Shown: piece after piece, positions 8,614-17,017 of the stretch
How the letters are laid out: every line of letters starts with the position of its first letter
Numbering within the stretch: the stretch's first letter is position 1
DNA from: Pseudomonas sp. 2FG
Lineage (GTDB): Bacteria; Pseudomonadota; Gammaproteobacteria; Pseudomonadales; Pseudomonadaceae
Reading direction: 5' to 3'
Assembly (NCBI RefSeq): GCF_005502935.1
Contig: NZ_SCMP01000018.1
Coordinates: forward strand, 1 to 64,000
DNA: 64,000 nt
The notes under the pieces: model-generated
The model's input: only the letters and a program-made list of their open reading frames with translations
The model's database searches: none
Told to the model about the DNA's origin: nothing
Program-made: the position numbers and the translations under genes

Positions 8614-9039
8614 ATGTTCGCCTTGGATTCACGTCTGCAGCAGGACACTCTGCCGATTGGCGATTTTCCCCTCTGTCGCTTGCTCTTGATGAACGATGCA
8701 CGCTACCCCTGGTTCATTCTGGTGCCGCGTCGGGAAGAGCTTAGCGAGCTGTTTCAGCTCGACACCGATGATCAGCAGGCGTTGTGGCAGGAAACCACGG
8801 TGCTGGCGGAAACGCTCAAAGACACCTTCGCGGCGGACAAGATGAACGTCGCCACCTTGGGTAATGTCGTCAATCAGCTGCATATGCATGTAATCGTGCG
8901 TCGCCGTGAGGATGCCGCCTGGCCGGCGCCGGTCTGGGGCAAGTTCCCGGCTGAGGCCTACAGTGCCGAGCAGGTTGCCGCGATTCGCGCCAAGCTACGG
9001 CTGGTGTTGACCGAGGATTTTCGTTTTGTCGAGGAATAA
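8614..9039 (+). CDS. HIT-domain protein
   Basis: A 141-residue histidine-triad protein, probably a nucleotide hydrolase or transferase in the cytoplasm. The triad region reads QLHMHVIVRR: the first two histidines, including the normally catalytic middle one, are present, but the third is replaced by Ile. This variant is common in short gammaproteobacterial HIT proteins and need not abolish activity. The ATG at 8614 has AGGAGAGG upstream. slyX follows 3 nt after the stop, indicating co-transcription. Substrate unknown. Confidence 0.88.
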   Translation: MFALDSRLQQDTLPIGDFPLCRLLLMNDARYPWFILVPRREELSELFQLDTDDQQALWQETTVLAETLKDTFAADKMNVATLGNVVNQLHMHVIVRRREDAAWPAPVWGKFPAEAYSAEQVAAIRAKLRLVLTEDFRFVEE

Positions 9040-9042
9040 GCC

Positions 9043-9249
9043 ATGAGCCTGGAAATGCGTATTACCGACCTGGAAAGCCGCTTGGCCTTCCAGGATGACA
9101 CGATTCAGGCATTGAACGATGTGCTGGTGGTTCAGCAGCGCGTACTGGAACGGCTGCAGTTGCAAGTCGCGGCGTTGGCTAAGCGCCAGGAAGATCTGCA
9201 GGGGCAGTTTGGGGTGTCCGAAGAGGACGCGCCGCCGCCGCATTATTAA
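9043..9249 (+). CDS. slyX: SlyX family protein
   Basis: A 68-residue protein made almost entirely of a heptad-patterned coiled coil (residues ~1-55: LEMRITDLESRLAFQDDTIQ onward), ending in the Pro-His tail PPPHY typical of SlyX. The molecular function of SlyX is not established. It follows the HIT gene by 3 nt and is closed by an intrinsic terminator. Confidence 0.9.
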   Translation: MSLEMRITDLESRLAFQDDTIQALNDVLVVQQRVLERLQLQVAALAKRQEDLQGQFGVSEEDAPPPHY

Positions 9250-9274
9250 TGAGCTTCGGTTAATTGGAAGGCAT

Positions 9275-9302
9275 AAAACCCGCCATCGAGGCGGGTTTTT
9301 TA
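9275..9302. terminator. bidirectional intrinsic terminator
   Basis: AAAACCCGCC at 9275-9284 and GGCGGGTTTT at 9290-9299 form a perfect 10-bp stem with a 5-base loop and flanking T-run. It lies between convergent slyX and the cold-shock-domain gene. Confidence 0.9.
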
Positions 9303-9313
9303 TTGGGCTGGAT

Positions 9314-9931
9314 TTAGCGGCGCAGCGGCTGTGCGGCGATCACGTCTTCCGCTTGCAGGCCTTTGTCGCGCTGCATCACCGAGAACTCTACACGCTGACC
9401 TTCGACCAGTACGCGGTGGCCCTCGCCGCGAATGGCGCGAAAGTGCACGAAGATATCATCGCCGGAGTCGCGGGAGATAAAGCCGAAGCCCTTGGAGGTG
9501 TTGAACCACTTGACGGTGCCGGTCTCGCGATCGGTCATGTCTTGCATTGGCGAAGTGCTGCGGTTGCTCATGCGCAGGTTGGTGGCCAGGTGCAGCAGTA
9601 CCGCGACTAATACTGTCAGCAGGCTGAGCAGTACGGCGGGTTGGCCGCCAATGATGGGTAGGGGTGCCAGCAGAATCAGGGTTTGCAGCACTACGGCCAG
9701 TACCAGCAGCGCCGAAACCAGGCTTTGCAGTTGATGGCGAGCGCCCATGTGCCAGATCGGCAGCAATGGCGCCAGCAGTAGGTTGAGTAGGCCGAACAAG
9801 GCCAGGTAGAGCGCGTCAGGCTGCTGCAGGTAAGGCAGGGCTTCGGCATGTAGGCTGGGAATAAAGGACAGCAGCAGGGCGGCAGCGCCCGTGAGTAGAT
9901 GGACGATTTTCAACATGTGCAATGAGCTCAC
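9314..9931 (-). CDS. membrane protein with C-terminal cold-shock domain
   Basis: A 205-residue two-part protein. Residues ~5-120 contain about four hydrophobic segments (for example LLTGAAALLLSFIPSL, LFGLLNLLLAPLLPI). Residues ~135-205 form a cold-shock domain with both nucleic-acid-binding motifs intact (GTVKWFNTSKGFGFI and DDIFVHF). The architecture predicts an inner-membrane protein presenting an RNA/ssDNA-binding domain to the cytoplasm. PAO1 has a comparable cold-shock protein in this neighbourhood, as I recall. The start may instead be the Met at residue 6. The role of membrane anchoring is unknown. Confidence 0.88.
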   Translation of the reverse strand: MSSLHMLKIVHLLTGAAALLLSFIPSLHAEALPYLQQPDALYLALFGLLNLLLAPLLPIWHMGARHQLQSLVSALLVLAVVLQTLILLAPLPIIGGQPAVLLSLLTVLVAVLLHLATNLRMSNRSTSPMQDMTDRETGTVKWFNTSKGFGFISRDSGDDIFVHFRAIRGEGHRVLVEGQRVEFSVMQRDKGLQAEDVIAAQPLRR

Positions 9932-10372
9932 TTATATTAAGAAGGATCACGAGGAGAGCTGGCTCGGCGCGGTTTGCCCCTGATAAATGGCGGGCGATCG
10001 ACACGCGCACAGTGCCAGCCTATGCGCCGCTCCTTGAACGGTCGGGGCAGCAGCACGGGGCGTATTTAACAGCAAAGCGCAGGGCTACTCAAATCAAGCG
10101 CTTGGCACGGGTCCTGGGGCGGCCGGATGAACCTGATTGCGCCTGGTATAGCGCATCGTCTGTGCGGGTTGGCAGGCTTTGGCGGGATGTTATGGCGCAT
10201 CATGAGCGGTAGGGCTTGTTTGAGGAGGTCAGCCGCTTCGGTATGCAGGTTAAGAAGGCAAGGGGGCTGGCTTATGCGTGTCGCAGGGGGATTTTGGATT
10301 GCCGGAGCATGGAGTCGCCTAGCAAAAGGCCCGGTTGAGTAGGGCCTTTATGTATATCCGTAAGTCGCTGAC
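9932..10372. other. intergenic region without a supported gene
   Basis: No frame here has family signatures. The left end carries the promoter of the cold-shock-domain gene (A/T-rich CTTATATTAAG near 9930-9945). The right end carries the dps terminator. Nothing else is evident. Confidence 0.55.
10325..10349 (-). terminator. intrinsic terminator of dps
   Basis: AAAGGCCC at 10325-10332 pairs with GGGCCTTT at 10342-10349 around a 9-base loop; read on the minus strand the stem is followed by T residues. It lies just beyond the dps stop. Confidence 0.7.
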
Positions 10373-10843
10373 TTAAGCGGCCAGTAGGCTGCGCAGCATC
10401 CAGGCGGTCTTTTCATGCACTTGCATACGCTGGGTCAACAGATCGGCAGTCGGTTCGTCACTGGCCTTGTCCAGCAGTGGAAAGATGCCGCGCGCAGTGC
10501 GCACCACGGCTTCCTGGCCCTGTACCAGTTGTTTGATCATGTCCTGGGCATTCGGTACGCCTTCTTCCTCTTTGATCGAGGATAGGCGGGCGTAAGCGGC
10601 GTAAGTGCCGGGCGCCGGGAAGCCGAGGGCACGGATACGTTCGGCGATGAGGTCAACGGCCAGGGCCAATTCGGTGTACTGCCCCTCGAACATCAGGTGC
10701 AGGGTGTTGAACATCGGGCCGGTGACGTTCCAGTGAAAATTGTGGGTCTTCAGGTACAGGGTGTAGGTATCCGCCAGCAGGCGCGACAGGCCTTCGGCAA
10801 TGGCTGCGCGGTCCTGTTCGGCGATTCCGATGTTGATTTCCAT
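10373..10843 (-). CDS. dps: Dps-family ferritin-like protein
   Basis: A 156-residue four-helix protein that assembles into 12-mers, oxidises and stores iron and can protect DNA. The inter-subunit ferroxidase residues are visible in HNFHWNVTGPMF and in FEGQYTELALAVDLIAERI (His, His, Asp/Glu ligands). It lacks a long lysine-rich N-terminal tail, so strong DNA binding is uncertain. A good AGGAGA lies upstream of the ATG at 10843. A terminator follows the gene, so it is probably monocistronic. Confidence 0.94.
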   Translation of the reverse strand: MEINIGIAEQDRAAIAEGLSRLLADTYTLYLKTHNFHWNVTGPMFNTLHLMFEGQYTELALAVDLIAERIRALGFPAPGTYAAYARLSSIKEEEGVPNAQDMIKQLVQGQEAVVRTARGIFPLLDKASDEPTADLLTQRMQVHEKTAWMLRSLLAA

Positions 10844-11250
10844 AGCTTTTCTCCTCTCAGGTAGCTTGGAGCCTGCTTCGCTCCATGATGGATACAGCCT
10901 AGCATGGGCTTTTCAGGCCGAGTCTTGGCTTGTGTCAATGAACGCCATGGTTGAAGGCTATTTGATTGTTGGGGGGCGCTCTTGCCTGGCGGCTTGGCCG
11001 GCAGTTTGGGTGCGGGTAGGAAGCGCTGGGTTCGGCCCAGAAGGCGGGCGGTATTGCGTGATCAATGGTTGGGTGTGTAGAGCGCTGCCGCAGAGTCGTG
11101 TCTGAGCGCTAGGCATTTTTCGTGAGGAAGGCCGCGGAAGGTGCGATCTGGTCAGGCGGCTGCACGTGACCGATTAACCATATATAATCGCGCCCTTTGC
11201 CGCAGGGCGTGGGCTCGCGGTGCTGTTTTTTAGATTGCCGAGATGAGCCA
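10844..11250. other. divergent promoter region dps / fmdB-aspS
   Basis: Four hundred bases without a supported gene. On the plus strand CATATATAATCGC contains a perfect -10 hexamer TATAAT at 11183-11188, the best promoter candidate for fmdB-aspS; no good -35 is seen. The dps promoter should lie in the left part. Confidence 0.5.
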
Positions 11251-11472
11251 ATGCCTATTTACGATTACCAATGCGCTTCCTGTGGCCATCAAATGGAAGC
11301 CATTCAGAAGTTCAGCGATGCGCCGTTGGTCGATTGTCCGACCTGCAAGGCGCCCGAGTTGAAGAAGTTGTTATCCATGCCCGGTTTTCGCCTCAAAGGC
11401 AGCGGCTGGTATGAAACCGACTTCAAGACCGGCGCGAAAAAGAACCTGGCTGGCGGCGATAAAGCCGATTAA
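11251..11472 (+). CDS. FmdB-family zinc-ribbon protein
   Basis: A 73-residue protein starting MPIYDYQCASCGH, the standard FmdB N-terminus. Two CxxC pairs (CASC and CPTC) form a zinc ribbon; the C-terminal part (FRLKGSGWYETDFK) is the conserved FmdB tail. The in-frame extension to 11197 precedes the conserved start and is rejected. It lies 46 nt upstream of aspS, an arrangement I recall from other pseudomonads. Role unknown, possibly regulatory. Confidence 0.88.
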   Translation: MPIYDYQCASCGHQMEAIQKFSDAPLVDCPTCKAPELKKLLSMPGFRLKGSGWYETDFKTGAKKNLAGGDKAD

Positions 11473-11518
11473 CAGCACACCACCGACTAGTCGAATTACG
11501 AGAAGCGAAACCACCATC

Positions 11519-13294
11519 ATGATGCGCAGCCATTATTGCGGCCAACTGAACGAGAGCCTGGACGGTCAAGAAATCACCCTGTGCGGCTGGGTCCATCGCC
11601 GTCGTGATCATGGCGGGGTGATCTTCCTCGACATCCGTGATCGTGAAGGCTTGGCCCAGGTGGTGTTTGATCCGGATCGCGCCGAGACCTTCGCCGCCGC
11701 TGACCGTGTGCGCAGCGAGTATGTGGTCAAGCTCACCGGCAAGGTACGTTTGCGTCCGGCGGGTGCGGTCAACGCCAACATGGCCTCCGGTGCTATCGAA
11801 GTGCTCGGCTACGAGTTGGAAGTGCTGAACGAGGCGGAAACCCCGCCGTTCCCGCTGAACGAGTACTCAGACGTGGGCGAAGAAATCCGCCTGCGCTATC
11901 GCTTTATCGACCTGCGTCGCCCGGAAATGGCCGAAAAGCTGCGTCTGCGTTCGCGCATGACCACCAGCATCCGTCGTTACCTCGACGAGAATGGTTTCCT
12001 CGACGTCGAAACGCCGATCCTGACCCGTGCCACGCCGGAAGGTGCGCGAGACTACCTGGTGCCGAGTCGTACCCACGCCGGCAGCTTCTTTGCCTTGCCG
12101 CAATCGCCGCAGCTGTTCAAGCAGCTGTTGATGGTGGCCGGCTTCGATCGCTACTACCAGATCGCCAAGTGCTTCCGCGACGAAGACCTGCGGGCCGATC
12201 GCCAGCCAGAATTCACCCAGATCGACATCGAGACCAGCTTCCTCAATGAAGCCGACATCATCGGTCTGACCGAAGGCATGATCCGCAAGCTGTTCAAGGA
12301 AGTGCTGGATCTGGAATTCGGCGAATTCCCGCACATGACCTTCGCAGAAGCCATGCGCCGCTACGGTTCCGACAAGCCGGACCTGCGTATCCCGCTGGAG
12401 CTGGTCGATGTTGCCGATCAACTGAATGCCGTGGAATTCAAGGTCTTCAGTGGCCCGGCCAACGATCCGAAAGGCCGCGTTGCCGCCTTGCGTGTACCGG
12501 GTGCCGCGAGCATGCCGCGCAGCCAGATCGACGACTACACCAAGTTCGTCGGCAACTTCGGCGCCAAGGGCCTGGCCTATATCAAGGTCAACGAGCGCGC
12601 CAAGGGTGTGGAAGGTCTGCAGTCGCCGATCGTCAAATTCATCCCCGAGGAAAACCTCCAGGTGATCCTCGATCGCGTCGGCGCCCAGGACGGCGACATC
12701 GTGTTCTTTGGCGCCGACAAGGCCAAGATCGTCAGCGACGCCCTCGGCGCGCTGCGGATCAAGATCGGCCACGACCTCAAGCTGCACACCTGCGAGTGGG
12801 CACCGCTGTGGGTGGTCGACTTCCCGATGTTCGAAGAAAACGACGACGGCAGCTTCACTGCATTGCACCACCCGTTCACCGCACCCAAGTGCAGCCCGGA
12901 AGAGCTCGAAGCCAACCCGGCGGTTGCGCTGTCGCGTGCCTACGACATGGTGCTGAACGGCACCGAGCTGGGCGGCGGTTCGATCCGTATTCACCGCAAA
13001 GAGATGCAGCAAGCGGTATTCCGTCTGCTCGGCATCAGCGAAGACGAGCAGCAGGAGAAGTTCGGCTTCCTGCTCGACGCCCTGAAATACGGTGCGCCGC
13101 CGCACGGTGGTCTGGCCTTCGGTCTGGACCGTCTGGTGATGCTGATGACGGGCGCCCAGTCGATCCGTGAAGTGATCGCCTTCCCGAAAACCCAGAGCGC
13201 GGCCTGTGTCATGACCCAGGCGCCGGGTGCGGTGGATGCCAAAGCGCTGCGTGAGCTGCACATTCGCCTGCGCGAACAGCCGAAAGCGGAATAA
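11519..13294 (+). CDS. aspS: aspartyl-tRNA synthetase (probably non-discriminating)
   Basis: A 591-residue bacterial-type class II synthetase. It has an N-terminal OB-fold anticodon-binding domain (CGWVHRRRDHGG), catalytic core with FRDEDLRADRQPEFTQ (motif 2) and GGLAFGLDRLVML (motif 3), and a GAD insert domain at about 290-410. In Pseudomonas the enzyme also charges tRNA-Asn for later amidation by GatCAB; that broader specificity is family knowledge. The start MMRSHYCGQLNE matches the usual N-terminus and rejects an upstream in-frame extension. pmpR follows after 67 nt. Confidence 0.97.
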   Translation: MMRSHYCGQLNESLDGQEITLCGWVHRRRDHGGVIFLDIRDREGLAQVVFDPDRAETFAAADRVRSEYVVKLTGKVRLRPAGAVNANMASGAIEVLGYELEVLNEAETPPFPLNEYSDVGEEIRLRYRFIDLRRPEMAEKLRLRSRMTTSIRRYLDENGFLDVETPILTRATPEGARDYLVPSRTHAGSFFALPQSPQLFKQLLMVAGFDRYYQIAKCFRDEDLRADRQPEFTQIDIETSFLNEADIIGLTEGMIRKLFKEVLDLEFGEFPHMTFAEAMRRYGSDKPDLRIPLELVDVADQLNAVEFKVFSGPANDPKGRVAALRVPGAASMPRSQIDDYTKFVGNFGAKGLAYIKVNERAKGVEGLQSPIVKFIPEENLQVILDRVGAQDGDIVFFGADKAKIVSDALGALRIKIGHDLKLHTCEWAPLWVVDFPMFEENDDGSFTALHHPFTAPKCSPEELEANPAVALSRAYDMVLNGTELGGGSIRIHRKEMQQAVFRLLGISEDEQQEKFGFLLDALKYGAPPHGGLAFGLDRLVMLMTGAQSIREVIAFPKTQSAACVMTQAPGAVDAKALRELHIRLREQPKAE

Positions 13295-13361
13295 TTCAGT
13301 TCAAAACCAGGACGGCCCAGGTTGATGGGCCGTCCAACAAGACAAGAATTCGGAGTGCGTT

Positions 13362-14111
13362 ATGGCTGGTCATTCCAAGTGGGCCAACATCAAGCATCGC
13401 AAGGGGCGTCAGGACGCCAAGAGAGGCAAGATTTTCACCAAGCTGATTCGCGAGCTGACCATCGCCGCGAGCCAGGGTGGCGGCATACCGGCGGACAACC
13501 CGCGTCTGCGTCTGGCGGTGGACAAGGCGCTCGGCGCCAACATGACCCGCGACACCATCGATCGGGCGATCGCCCGCGGCGTGGGTGCCGACGATGACAC
13601 GAAAGTCGAAGAGCTGAGCTATGAAGGTTATGCGCCCAGCGGCGTGGCGGTGATAGTCGAGGCGATGACCGACAATCGCAATCGCACCGCCGCCGAAGTG
13701 CGGCATGCGTTCACGAAGTGTGGTGGCAACCTGGGCACCGACGGTTCGGTGGCCTATATGTTCGATCGCAAAGGCCAGATCAGCTTCGCCCCGGGTGTGG
13801 ATGAAGACGCCCTGATGAATGCGGCGCTGGAAGCCGGTGCCGATGACGTAGTGACCAATGACGATGGTTCCATCGACGTGTTTACCACCTTCGCCGACTT
13901 TATCTCGGTGAATGAGGCCTTGGTCGCCGCCGGTTTCAAGGGCGATGAGGCGGAGATCAGCATGATCCCGTCGATCATGGTCGAGCTGACGGACCTGGAA
14001 ACCGCGCAGAAGGTGCTCAAGCTGATCGACATGCTTGAAGACCTGGATGACGTGCAGAACGTCTACTTCAACGCCGAAATTCCGGATGAAATCATGGAGC
14101 AGATCGGCTGA
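13362..14111 (+). CDS. pmpR: YebC/PmpR-family regulator or translation factor
   Basis: A 249-residue YebC-family protein with the conserved N-terminus MAGHSKWANIKHRK and the three-domain YebC fold of usual length. PmpR was described in P. aeruginosa as a negative regulator of quinolone signalling; more recent work links YebC proteins to relief of ribosome stalling. The pqs genes are absent from the tRNA-Lys/nadA locus here, so the quorum-sensing role should not be assumed. The gene lies between aspS and ruvC with a hairpin after it. Confidence 0.93.
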   Translation: MAGHSKWANIKHRKGRQDAKRGKIFTKLIRELTIAASQGGGIPADNPRLRLAVDKALGANMTRDTIDRAIARGVGADDDTKVEELSYEGYAPSGVAVIVEAMTDNRNRTAAEVRHAFTKCGGNLGTDGSVAYMFDRKGQISFAPGVDEDALMNAALEAGADDVVTNDDGSIDVFTTFADFISVNEALVAAGFKGDEAEISMIPSIMVELTDLETAQKVLKLIDMLEDLDDVQNVYFNAEIPDEIMEQIG

Positions 14112-14136
14112 ATCGAACTGCTGGCGGTATCCCTGG

Positions 14137-14186
14137 AGCCGGAGGCGCAAGGGCGTGATCATCACGCGGCTTTGTGCCTCCGGCTT
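14137..14186. terminator. compound hairpin between pmpR and ruvC
   Basis: An outer stem pairs AGCCGGAGGC near 14137 with GCCTCCGGCT near 14176-14186, and an inner stem pairs GCGTGAT (14153-14159) with ATCACGC (14161-14167). T residues follow only loosely, so termination strength is uncertain. Confidence 0.65.
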
Positions 14187-14250
14187 CTGCCTTTAAGCTG
14201 CCGGACACCGACTGTTCGGTACTAAGCATTATTTTCAAGCTGCAGGCGCT

Positions 14251-14775
14251 ATGACTCTTATTCTCGGTATCGATCCTGGTTCACGTATCACCGGCTACGG
14301 CGTGGTGCGCGACCTTGGTCGTGGCTGTGAATATGTTGCCTCGGGCTGCATTCGTACCGGCAGTGGCCTGTTGCATGAGCGGCTGCAAAGCGTTTTTCGT
14401 GGGGTGCGCGAGGTCATTCAGACCTACGGCCCGGTGACCATGGGCATCGAACAGGTGTTTATGGCCAAGAATGCCGACTCGGCGCTGAAGCTGGGGCAGG
14501 CGCGTGGCGCGGCCATAGTGGCGGCGGCGGAGGAGGGCTTGGAGATCGCCGAGTACACGGCGACCCAGGTCAAACAGGCGATTGCCGGAACCGGTGGGGC
14601 GGACAAGCAGCAGGTGCAGATGATGGTGATGCACCTGTTGAAGCTGACGCAGAAACCGCAAATCGATGCCTCCGATGCGTTGGCGATTGCCCTGTGTCAT
14701 GCGCATACCCGCTCAAGTCTGATTCCCCACGGCCTGGCTGGCGCGCGTAGCCGCGGCGGCCGGCTCAGGCTGTAA
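14251..14775 (+). CDS. ruvC: Holliday junction resolvase RuvC
   Basis: A 174-residue RNase H-fold endonuclease that cuts four-way junctions at branch points in complex with RuvAB. The N-terminus LILGIDPGSRITGYG holds the first catalytic Asp (position 7 region), GIEQVF the Glu, and the C-terminal DASDALAIALCHAH the remaining Asp residues. ruvA follows after 27 nt, giving the standard ruvC-ruvA-ruvB order. Confidence 0.97.
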   Translation: MTLILGIDPGSRITGYGVVRDLGRGCEYVASGCIRTGSGLLHERLQSVFRGVREVIQTYGPVTMGIEQVFMAKNADSALKLGQARGAAIVAAAEEGLEIAEYTATQVKQAIAGTGGADKQQVQMMVMHLLKLTQKPQIDASDALAIALCHAHTRSSLIPHGLAGARSRGGRLRL

Positions 14776-14802
14776 GTGGCCTCTATATAAGGAAGTGAAT
14801 TC

Positions 14803-15408
14803 GTGATTGGACGCCTGCGCGGCACTTTGGCGGAAAAGCAGCCGCCGCATTTAGTTGTGGATGTGAATGGCCTCGGCTATGAGCTGGAAGTGCCGATGAC
14901 CACGCTCTACCGTCTGCCGTCCGTCGGCGAGTCGGTGACCCTGCACACCCATCTGGTGGTGCGTGAAGACGCGCAGTTGCTCTATGGGTTCTTCGAGAAG
15001 CGCGAGCGTGAGCTGTTTCGCGAGCTGATCCGGCTCAATGGCGTGGGTCCCAAGCTGGCGCTGGCGTTGATGTCCGGCCTGGAAGTGGATGAGTTGGTAC
15101 GCTGCGTCCAGGCGCAAGACACCTCCGTCCTGGTGAGGATTCCGGGCGTCGGCAAGAAAACTGCGGAGCGCCTGCTGGTCGAGCTGAAAGACCGCTTCAA
15201 GGCCTGGGAAACCATGCCGGGCATCGCCACGCTGGTGGTTGAACCTCGGGCTGGCGCCGCAGTCTCAAGCGCGGAGAATGACGCGGTGAGCGCGCTGATC
15301 TCCCTCGGCTTCAAACCCCAGGAGGCTAGCCGTGCGGTATCGGCAGTGCAGGAAGAAGGTTTGAGCAGTGAAGAGTTGATCCGTCGTTCATTGAAGGGAA
15401 TGGTTTAA
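14803..15408 (+). CDS. ruvA: Holliday junction helicase subunit RuvA
   Basis: A 201-residue protein that binds Holliday junctions as a tetramer and loads RuvB. It shows the OB-fold N-terminal domain, two helix-hairpin-helix motifs (NGVGPKLALALMS and IPGVGKKTAERLL) and the C-terminal RuvB-contacting domain after a flexible linker. The start is GTG at 14803 with AAGGAAG upstream. Its stop codon directly abuts the ruvB GTG start. Confidence 0.97.
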   Translation: MIGRLRGTLAEKQPPHLVVDVNGLGYELEVPMTTLYRLPSVGESVTLHTHLVVREDAQLLYGFFEKRERELFRELIRLNGVGPKLALALMSGLEVDELVRCVQAQDTSVLVRIPGVGKKTAERLLVELKDRFKAWETMPGIATLVVEPRAGAAVSSAENDAVSALISLGFKPQEASRAVSAVQEEGLSSEELIRRSLKGMV

Positions 15409-16458
15409 GTGATAGACGCCGACCGCCTGATTACCGCCTCCGGCCGTGACCGCGATGAGCAGTTGGACCGGGCCATTCGTCCGTTGCGGCTGGCTGAATA
15501 TATCGGTCAGCCGAAAGTGCGCGAGCAGATGGAGCTGTTCATTCAGGCCGCCAAGGGGCGCAGCGAAGCGCTCGATCACACCTTGATCTTTGGCCCGCCA
15601 GGCTTGGGTAAAACCACCTTGGCCAATATCGTCGCCCAGGAAATGGGTGTCTCGATCAAGAGTACCTCCGGTCCAGTGCTTGAGCGCCCTGGCGATCTGG
15701 CGGCGATGCTGACCAATCTGGAGCCGGGCGATGTGTTGTTTATCGATGAAATTCACCGCCTCTCGCCGATTGTCGAAGAAGTGCTGTACCCGGCGATGGA
15801 AGACTTCCAGCTCGACATCATGATTGGTGAAGGCCCGGCGGCGCGCTCGATCAAGCTCGATCTGCCACCCTTTACCCTGATCGGCGCCACGACGCGGGCC
15901 GGCATGCTGACCAATCCGTTGCGCGATCGCTTCGGCATAGTGCAGCGCCTGGAGTTCTACAACATCCCGGACCTGGCCACTATTGTCGGGCGCTCGGCCG
16001 GTATCCTCGGTTTGCCGCTCGATCCGGAAGGCGCTTTTGAGATTGCCCGGCGTGCCCGCGGCACGCCGCGGATCGCCAACCGTTTGCTGCGACGCGTGCG
16101 GGATTTCGCCGAAGTACGCGCCGAGGGGCATATCACCCGGCCAATTGCCGATCAGGCGCTGAACTTGTTGGATGTCGATGAGCACGGCTTCGATCATCAG
16201 GATCGCCGACTACTGTTGACCATGATCGAGAAATTCGACGGCGGCCCGGTGGGTGTCGACAGCCTGGCTGCAGCCATCAGTGAGGAGCGGCACACCATTG
16301 AGGATGTGCTGGAGCCGTACTTGATCCAGCAGGGCTACATCATGCGCACCCCCCGTGGGCGGGTGGTGACTCGGCATGCGTATCTGCATTTCGGCCTGAA
16401 TGTGCCCAAGCGCATGGGGGAGCTGCCGACGACTGATCTATTTGCCGTCGATGAGTAA
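15409..16458 (+). CDS. ruvB: Holliday junction helicase ATPase RuvB
   Basis: A 349-residue AAA+ motor that drives branch migration with RuvA. Walker A is GPPGLGKTTLA, Walker B is LFIDEIHR, sensor 1 lies in IGATTRAGM, and the C-terminal winged helix includes PRGRVVTRHAYLHFG. The GTG start follows the ruvA stop with no spacer, suggesting translational coupling. Full length. Confidence 0.97.
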   Translation: MIDADRLITASGRDRDEQLDRAIRPLRLAEYIGQPKVREQMELFIQAAKGRSEALDHTLIFGPPGLGKTTLANIVAQEMGVSIKSTSGPVLERPGDLAAMLTNLEPGDVLFIDEIHRLSPIVEEVLYPAMEDFQLDIMIGEGPAARSIKLDLPPFTLIGATTRAGMLTNPLRDRFGIVQRLEFYNIPDLATIVGRSAGILGLPLDPEGAFEIARRARGTPRIANRLLRRVRDFAEVRAEGHITRPIADQALNLLDVDEHGFDHQDRRLLLTMIEKFDGGPVGVDSLAAAISEERHTIEDVLEPYLIQQGYIMRTPRGRVVTRHAYLHFGLNVPKRMGELPTTDLFAVDE

Positions 16459-16562
16459 CCTAAAGCCATAAAATTCATCTGACTCATTCGGGACGAATGG
16501 GACAGATGGTTGAAAAACAGTTGTTTAGCCTGATTGGCAACCCAGGGAGTAAGCACTAGAGT

Positions 16563-17015
16563 ATGCGCGCGCAAAATGGGCTTGAGTCGTTCGCACATCG
16601 TTGTCGCGTATATTACGAGGACACCGATGCCGGCGGCATCGTTTATTACGTCAATTACCTTAAGTTTATGGAGCGGGCTCGTACCGAGCGGCTGCGCGAT
16701 TTGGGCTTTGCCCAGTCTGCGTTGGCGGGGGAGAACCTGTTGTTCGTCGTGCATTCCAGCGAAGCGCGCTATCACGCGCCGGCGCGGCTGGATGATGAGC
16801 TGCTGGTCAGCGCCGAAGTAATCGAATTAAACCGTGTCAGCCTGCGCTTTCGTCAACAGGTTCGGCGGGCAACGGATGATGCGCTGCTCTGTGAAGGGCA
16901 GTTCCTGGTGGCCTGTGTGCGCGCCGACAGTTTGAAACCCCGGGCCTTTCCCGAAGCTTTGCGCGCGGCCTTTGCCGGCCTGAGCGGCGCGGGTACATCT
17001 AAAGCAGGAGATTAA
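16563..17015 (+). CDS. ybgC: tol-pal associated acyl-CoA thioesterase
   Basis: A 150-residue hotdog thioesterase of the YbgC/4-hydroxybenzoyl-CoA group. The motif YYEDTDAGGIVYYVNY carries the catalytic Asp and the His/Tyr-type loop. It is the usual first gene of the tol-pal operon and associates with membrane phospholipid metabolism in other bacteria. tolQ starts 2 nt after its stop. Confidence 0.94.
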   Translation: MRAQNGLESFAHRCRVYYEDTDAGGIVYYVNYLKFMERARTERLRDLGFAQSALAGENLLFVVHSSEARYHAPARLDDELLVSAEVIELNRVSLRFRQQVRRATDDALLCEGQFLVACVRADSLKPRAFPEALRAAFAGLSGAGTSKAGD

Positions 17016-17017
17016 GC

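Noticed and set aside
11867..13261. Long open frame (about 464 codons) antisense to aspS
   Set aside because: It is the shadow of a GC-rich, strongly biased gene; its product is compositionally odd and resembles no family.
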